This document shows, piece by piece, positions 57,684 to 64,000 of a DNA stretch of 64,000 nucleotides. The notes beneath the pieces are model-generated. The model did not search any database and was not told where the DNA came from. It saw nothing but the letters and a program-made list of their open reading frames with translations. The translations under genes and the position numbers were made by a program. This DNA is from Apostichopus japonicus (taxonomy: Eukaryota; Echinodermata; Holothuroidea; Aspidochirotida; Stichopodidae): the NCBI RefSeq assembly GCF_037975245.1, contig NC_092580.1, positions 3,510,501 through 3,574,500 on the forward strand, written 5' to 3'. Position 1 is the stretch's first letter, and each line of letters begins with the position of its first letter.

Positions 57684-58337
57684 AACCAAGATTTTCATTT
57701 GAAGTGTCGAGTTTCAGGCTTTCAAAACTGTTGACAAAGCTCTCGAGCTCAAACTTAGATTTATCTAAGTTACAGAAAACAAGATCCTGGTTTACTCTAT
57801 TGTTCCTGCAGATCTACTGTACAGTATGATATGAAGCAATAAGTCTGGACCACACCTAGTTCACACCTTGCCATGTCTGCCTTGATCTAATAGTGATTTG
57901 GCTACTAGCTGTGTGAAGAAATGCATAATAGACGAATAGGCAGCTCAACTAAGGTGCAAGAAGATGGGATTGATCACTCAGCTAACCAACTGGAGAAACT
58001 CTGCCCAACAAACCAAGATTTTCATTTGAAGTGTCGAGTTTCAGGCTTTCAAAACTGTTGACAAAGCTCTCGAGCTCAAACTTAGATTTATCTAAGTTAC
58101 AGAAAACAAGATCCTGGTTTACTCTATTGTTCCTGCAGATCTACTGTACAGTATGATATGAAGCAATAAGTCTGGACCACACCTAGTTCACACCTTGCCA
58201 TGTCTGCCTTGATCTAATAGTGATTTGGCTACTAGCTGTGTGAAGAAATGCATAATAGACGAATAGGCAGCTCAACTAAGGTGCGAGAAGATGGGATTGA
58301 TCACTCAGCTAACCAACTGGAAAAACCCTGCCGTTCA
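57684..58337. repeat. Near-perfect tandem duplication, 327-bp unit
   Basis: 'aaccaagattttcatttgaa' at 57684 recurs at 58011. Over the whole 327 bp I see one clear difference (ggtgcaagaag against ggtgcgagaag) before the copies diverge at the end ('ctggagaaactctgccc' against 'ctggaaaaaccctgccg'). The unit starts part-way through a + strand open frame (57593-57829) that has no family resemblance. The high identity means a recent event or an assembly artefact. Confidence 0.95.
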
Positions 58338-58627
58338 GTACAAACGGCGGGTTTTTGGATGCAACCTATAGCTAATGGACACTTTCTCGGCATGGAAACA
58401 TTTATTGTCCCTCTATTCTTTTTTCATTTCTTATTTTTTTTTTACTTCAGAATGTTTCTTCAATATCAAGTAGTGTTAAAAATAGAATTTATACAAATGT
58501 CACAGCAAGCACACTAACTCCATTTCCTTCTTTCCCCATGAGGGAAAAATTAAAAACACCATCAACTTTCATTGGTCATTTCAAATTTCGTCAAGGTTAA
58601 TGTTATTCCTATCAAATATGTAACAAT

Positions 58628-59035
58628 TATTCCTTTCCTTTCCATTCCACCGATGCAATACCATGAATTAATGTTTATACAGGCTATAATATGTGCAGTT
58701 GATGTTTACAAGTACAATACACAACATGTCACTGACATATGTTTTATTTAAACTAATGTTGACATACACCTACCTACGTAACAGAAAATCTCTAGTCAAA
58801 TGCAGCCAAAGTATACTTATCCAGGATCCCAGGATGTATGCCAACATTTGTTTTCCTTTCATCCCACCAATGCAATGCAATGAATTCATGTTTATACAGA
58901 CCTGTCATAATGTGTGCAGTTGATGTTTAATGTAAGTTTATGTTATGTAATATGTACACACAGCAGGTCACTGCCATATGTTTTATTAACTAATGTTGAC
59001 ATACACTTATGTAACAGAATATCTATATTTGTTGT
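58628..59035. repeat. Two direct repeats, period about 216 bp
   Basis: Both halves contain 'cctttc.atcccacc.atgcaat.c.atgaatt.atgtttatacag', 'ataatgtgtgcagttgatgttta', 'caggtcactg.catatgttttatt', 'aactaatgttgacatacac' and 'gtaacagaa.atctct/a'. Identity is roughly 85% by eye. Confidence 0.88.
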
Positions 59036-59319
59036 AATAAAAATGAGGAAAAATGCATGAAGTCTTAGAAAGTGCAAGACAACTTCTTACTTGGCCTCTT
59101 AATACATTATGTATATATATATATGTATTGTGGGTGGTGTGGTGGGGTGGGGTGGGTCGGTTATACGTATTGAGTTGGTGTGTGGGTGGATTTAAGTGTT
59201 ACTGTTTTCTTGTATTGTTCTCTCTATTTACTTATGGTAGCGCTCTACTAGACAAGCCCTCTGGGTTTTGGGGTGCTTCCTTTCATAATTTACTGTTGAT
59301 ACAGTCTGGTAACATTTCC

Positions 59320-59331
59320 CCCCCCCCCCCA
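59320..59331 (+). repeat. Poly-C tract
   Basis: A run of about 12 C following 'taacattt'. Low-complexity sequence only. Confidence 0.8.
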
Positions 59332-59930
59332 CTTTTTATCCGGGGCTGGCACAAGGTATAAGGATACTATCCCCGGAAATAAGGGACGTCTGATAAACAT
59401 TAGACTTGAGTAATACCTAACCTAGCCTTCATTGAACTTGAAAGGGAAGTATATTCAGTTTGGCCTACAGTAGCATGACTGTTTGTATAGTTCATAATGC
59501 TGTTACTAGGCTTACTACTAGTAGCATGGTGGGCTCATAAGTAACTAATGCACTTAACGATTTGATCAAAGATGTCTATCAAGGAAAAATCAAAATCACT
59601 CAACTGTATGCGTTTTTCATATGTGTAGTTCCTCAGAACTAAAATGACCCCAAAATATTTATGCTTCTGTTCCCACAAAACATACAGTTGAGAAGAATCT
59701 GACTAAAATGTCTGCCGTCTCAAGTTCTTTCATACCCAGAAATTGACACATTTGTCGATAAGGTAACTTTTTACTTTTTTGTTAGTATACATCCATTGAC
59801 TCTGGATGCTGTTTGCTGAGCTCTAAGCTCAGACATGAGTCAGGTCCCAGAGAGTAGTGGTATTGTGTTGAGGCAATTTTGGTTAGTTTTAGGGAGTAAA
59901 TTTCCAAATGTCAAAAATACGTACAAAACA

Positions 59931-59946
59931 GGGGGGGGGGGGGGGG
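59931..59946 (+). repeat. Poly-G tract (16 G)
   Basis: An uninterrupted run of 16 G between 'gtacaaaaca' and 'ttgttaat'. Low-complexity sequence only. Confidence 0.9.
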
Positions 59947-59949
59947 TTG

Positions 59950-62400
59950 TTAATAGCTTAAACAAAAAATAATTTGATGAGCACCTGAAATGGATTTAAA
60001 CTCATGTAGACTCTGGCCGGAGTTATATCAAAGTTAATATCGTGAAGCACACTTGGAAAACTATAAAGTAAACGCAATAATAATAGTAACGATAATAAAG
60101 ACGACACAGTCCGTGCGCATTACTTTAACAAAATATATATATGTGTACGCTCTCCTGGTCTACAAAGATGTGCCCACCTCAGTCTACAGAGGCAAGACTG
60201 TTACATAGTTCATTGCAAATTGTGAATTGGGTATAAATAGTTGGCAAGCTGTTAAAATAATTAGTCAAATTAGCTATAGTTGCCTTTAACCCAGTCGTTT
60301 ATAGTTAAATGCAGTTTTCACTCGTTATTTTACTTTCTAGACTCATGAGATAAGTATCTCTGCTTCGCTGCAAAAAGTTTAGGTTGCCTGCTGTATCGTT
60401 GCTAGTAATATTTGAAGGTGCGTCAATTATGAAGCCTTTACAATTCTACTTAGTAAGTACATACTGTACAAATACTAAGCTGTGGGGTCACCACTAGTAC
60501 TAGCCTAGCACTGTAGCAGGAGGATGAACTTCTACTTTCTAGTTAGTACTAGCCTAGTTCTGATGCCTAAATATTAGTAATCACACTTACCTAAAACTTC
60601 AAAGAGCCCCAAACAATGGACTGGTGATCCTCTTATTTACAGCGTTACTTAAGTGTACATATAGAATTAAGTAACTTGGTGTGGATGTTTACGTAGTCGT
60701 GCCAGAAGTTGGACATGACGTGATCGACTATGTCTGACGTTAGGAAAAGGAGCGCTCAACAGAACCAATCTTAATAATTTATGGACATTTAAAGATGAAC
60801 ATTGAGCCTATCCTCTAATATAAAATTGATATATCCTATGAAACAAACAACTCAAACCCGTACTTTAGGAAAGAACACATTCCAATTTCTTATATCCATC
60901 CTACAAAATAATGACACTCGCTTTCAATGTAAAGTAATCTTGCTAGTCGTGTTTTCCAAATCACACGTAGGTCTACGTACGTTTCCGTGTTGCTTTTGGT
61001 TTCTGCAATGGAAGCGTAGAAATTGAACAAGTTGACCGCACTCGTAACTCCAAGGCTGAGATGTTTATTCGGCCGAGGTATCGTGGGAGGATTATCTACG
61101 GAAATGTACAAAGGACATCTCAACCTACACACATGTCGAACAGGCAAAACTCGTCGGAATCTCGTCAGAACGGTACTTTTGTAACTTGGACGTACTAAAG
61201 TGAAATACTATAGTGTGTAAATATAAGACAAACTAACAATATTGATATCATGTTCAATCCTTCCCACAGAAGCAAGGGTAGGTCGGGTCGGATTGGCTCT
61301 TCGTGTTACCAGGGTAATGGATCATAGAATGTACAATTTGACTGTATACCTGCGAGTCGACTTCAACGACTCCAAAGAGAAAGCAATATCCTTTATAAGA
61401 TCATTGATTCACCCCTGAAGGGGAGAAGCCCTGAAAAACTATTCTGTTCCACTGTACTTGTTAATCTATGCAATGTGTTTTCATTTTCATTTCAGATGCT
61501 TTCAATCGGAAAAGTCATACTTACGGAAGCGTAAAAGAGACACCACATTTACAACTTACACACAATGCAAAACAGGTTAAAAAATTGAAGTCATCGTTTT
61601 GACGAGGAAAAGAAATGAACAAAAATGCATGCCCACACACGCGCAAACAGACACACATGCAGAAGCACATTTTATTTGTCGCAAAACCATTCACGAACTT
61701 AACCAGCAAATTGATTCCATAACCAGAAAACTGCAAAAGGCCCCAAGAACGAGCTCTTTTGCATGCCTCCATCTCTTAAATATATGTTCGAACCTCTCAC
61801 ATTGCATATACCCTAACTTCAAAACAAATTCACAAGTTGAAGAAAGATAATCATGTCGACCGCAGGGAGGTAGTTAAACCTTCTGGCGAAACCAAACACG
61901 ACTTCCCAAAAAGAACCAGGTCTCGCAGATTTCCGTGGCAAAACGGATATATAGACCTTATGTAACACCACCAAAAGAGCAATTGATTGTTACCATTGAA
62001 TAAAGCAACGACAAAATATTTCACTAGTCGCTTTCAATGCGGAGGATTTGTGTGATTATAGCGCAATAGTTGTTACGCATATGATAAGGCTATACACACA
62101 TAATTGAAACTTCTATCTATAACGACTTGCAATTAGGTCATATCGAAATATTGTGTTTTTTTTAAAAAGATGGTTTAAATGGTTTTCTTAGACAGTCCCT
62201 CGGTACAAAGTGAATCTTCAAGAAACGTTGAAATGCTAAAGATGATTTCATCTGTTCTAAATGTTGAATTATTATTATATTTTGTAACATTAAGTATGAT
62301 CTGATTTGTACTGGTATTGCCCCCAAGGTTAGAAGCTAGGTTCTCACTAATAATGTGGACCTATGTTAGGATACACACACGAGTTGTGTGATCGACGTTC
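59950..62400. other. Non-coding stretch
   Basis: No gene recognised. Short open frames (for example 60802-61026 + and 61521-61772 -) lack family motifs. The 60.6-61.4 kb part is slightly more GC-rich, with several CG dinucleotides, and could include a first exon or promoter of a gene outside the window, but nothing specific supports that. Confidence 0.45.
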
Positions 62401-62408
62401 CATTCAAG

Positions 62409-62448
62409 TTACATGTTGGTCAATTATTAATATTTGACCAACATGTAA
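62409..62448. repeat. Perfect inverted repeat, 15-bp arms, 10-base loop
   Basis: TTACATGTTGGTCAA (62409-62423) is mirrored exactly by TTGACCAACATGTAA (62434-62448) around ttattaatat. It is AT-flanked, not followed by a T run, and not near a recognised gene end. Confidence 0.95.
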
Positions 62449-63558
62449 TTTCGAGCTGAGAATTGTAGAATAGTTTATTGCGACTATATCATTTTTTTTT
62501 TAAAGTTTTATCACATGAATGTAACTTCCCATTTTTGAAAGGGTTGAACAACGGCTTTTCAATACTTGATCATGAAATGGTGTTTACAGGGCCTATAATT
62601 AATACAGTGCTTTGAATATGATATGTGATTTAAATTATACTGAGTCGAGTAAGTGGATTATTAAGTGATGTATTGACTGGGAGTTGATGTTGAAAGTAAC
62701 AGAATGTTAACATTGTCTTGTTTTTTTTGTTGCTGTGTTACTACGAGTTATATAGTTTGTCCTTCTAGTCGTGTGGAGAGCTTAAGAAGAGGGACATGGC
62801 ACACACAATATGGTTTTTTATAGTCATGCGTTGAAGGACATATAGTGGTGCTTTTTTAACACTGCCAGTTATTATTGTATATTTTCACCCATTGAGGTGT
62901 GCGAGGTATCTTCTTTTCTTTTTTTCATTTACATTTTGTTTGTATTCAATTCTGGCTGACATCACGAGCACTGTGTTGTTTATTTAGACTTATTGTGGGA
63001 TTCCTCAAGTTCTTTGTGCTTTTCACTTTGGTTGGTATGTGTTAGGTTTTCGCCAATGGCATGGTTGAAAGGGATTCTTCGATTTAGGTCGAATGACGTC
63101 TACATTCCTAAAATTGTGCTTGTCTTGGTGTCGAGGGAAGATTTACTAAGGGCAGAGTATGTTGAGTATGATGGTTTTGGATTTATCCATATATGTTTGG
63201 TTATGTGTGTCAGTGATCTGCATACTAAGAATTAATTTTCTATTGAGAGATATATTATTCGGAAAGGAAGCCATTTTTCATCCATATTGAGTATGTGGTT
63301 AAGATTAATTGGGTCTATTGATTGACTCACATTGCCTAGCTAAGATGGAACTGTGAGAGACAAGATTCTTTGAGTTGAGGTGTCTCCCTGAATTACATAG
63401 GATATCGGGACTGGTTTAAAGGTATCTATAAATATATTCATGTATATATCTGTTTCAATGAGTGATTATTACCTGTTGTTTGCAAGGTTATATTTATTTC
63501 CTAACTAAATAGTCATATCTTCTGTCGATTTGAATCGATTGCTGGATGGTATTGCGTT
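62449..63558. other. Non-coding stretch, strand composition skewed to G and T
   Basis: From about 62.5 kb the + strand becomes visibly rich in G and T ('gttgtttgagattatt', 'gtggttaagattaattggg') and poor in C, unlike the DNA to the left. I recognise no domain in its frames. It might be part of a transposable element, since the change in composition is abrupt, but no terminal repeats were identified. Confidence 0.4.
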
Positions 63559-63599
63559 TACTTAGCGTACGCTAAGTATACCCCAATACGTATTGGGGT
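63559..63599. repeat. Two adjacent perfect 20-bp palindromes
   Basis: TACTTAGCGTACGCTAAGTA (63559-63578) and ACCCCAATACGTATTGGGGT (63580-63599) are each exactly self-complementary with no loop, and are separated by one base. They are followed by a further short inverted pair, 'gggctagtaccc'. Such paired dyads can be binding sites for dimeric proteins or cruciform-prone parts of a mobile element. No adjoining gene indicates which. Confidence 0.95.
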
Positions 63600-64000
63600 T
63601 TGTGCTGTCCACGGGCTAGTACCCGCATAGATGGAACGCTTCAGTGAGGAGTCATGAGTGAAGTTGGTCTAAGTTTTGGATTTGGAAATGTACCATTCTT
63701 ATAACCAACAAGGAACCGCATTCAAGAAAGTAAATTACGTTAAAAATTTTTTTGATGTATTCATTTATTATATTCCATCAGTTGATAAGATTTGTTTAGT
63801 CTGTAAAGTTGAATTTATGCATTGGGATGCTTTTATTGTTTTAACTTATGATTAATTGTAATAATACTGTTGTTTGAGATTATTACCCGGCCTCAATTGT
63901 GTGTGTAAAGGTCTGAATTTGTTTTGTCAATGGTGTTATATCTGTTTGCCATGTATGTACACTCTAAAAACAACTAGGTGAAAGTTCACCAGGAACTGCA

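Noticed and set aside
61521-61772. Cysteine-rich minus-strand frame near 61.6 kb
   Set aside because: Its cysteines come from a CA/TG-rich stretch. There are no domain spacings, signal peptide context or splice signals.

Overview
The window looks like nuclear DNA of an invertebrate animal, probably a marine deuterostome such as an echinoderm. Genes are split by introns with GT/AG boundaries. Most of the DNA is AT-rich and non-coding, and it is crowded with LINE relics, tRNA-derived SINEs, microsatellites and long poly-G/poly-C runs. The species assignment is inference; no sequence here fixes it.

Left part (about 1-14 kb, + strand): the 3' end of MCM10, the DNA replication initiation factor. 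Six phase-consistent exons (5221-13809) encode the linker, the coiled-coil segment and the complete C-terminal zinc-binding domain, ending in a conserved tail and a stop codon. The N-terminal exons (OB fold and internal zinc finger) were not recognised. Two short exon-like, phase-compatible segments at 1348-1423 and 1598-1668 may be upstream exons. A 1-kb minisatellite with a palindromic monomer and higher-order repeat structure lies just downstream (14155-15196).

Centre and right (about 18-47 kb, - strand): three genes of the galactose-3-O-sulfotransferase (galactosylceramide sulfotransferase-like) family. Copy 1 (19815-21027) is intact in its main exon. Copy 2 (32191-33396) is very similar but has a 1-base frameshift and a 9-base deletion. 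Copy 3 (44793-47190) is more diverged and has two recognisable exons, the first coding a signal anchor; together they predict a 442-residue type II Golgi protein. Copies 1 and 2 lie in a tandem segmental duplication: stretches of flanking DNA from about 18.6-30.8 kb match 31.4-40.3 kb, interrupted by insertions on each side. The insertions include an internally rearranged LINE at 34.74-37.44 kb, a MITE-like element at 26.7-27.3 kb, and a GATATC/TGACGTCA-rich block at 29.2-29.8 kb.

Right end (47-64 kb): no convincing gene. It holds several repeat families, including a dispersed repeat with clustered TGACCT half-sites that resemble nuclear-receptor sites, a pair of diverged 0.4-kb repeats (49.1 and 56.5 kb), a near-perfect 327-bp tandem duplication (57684-58337), and two adjacent perfect 20-bp palindromes at 63559-63599.

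MCM10 acts in the nucleus at replication forks. The sulfotransferases would act in the Golgi, adding sulfate from PAPS to galactose on glycolipids or glycans. The two loci are not functionally related; they are simply neighbours. Nothing in the window suggests an operon-like or defence-type system.
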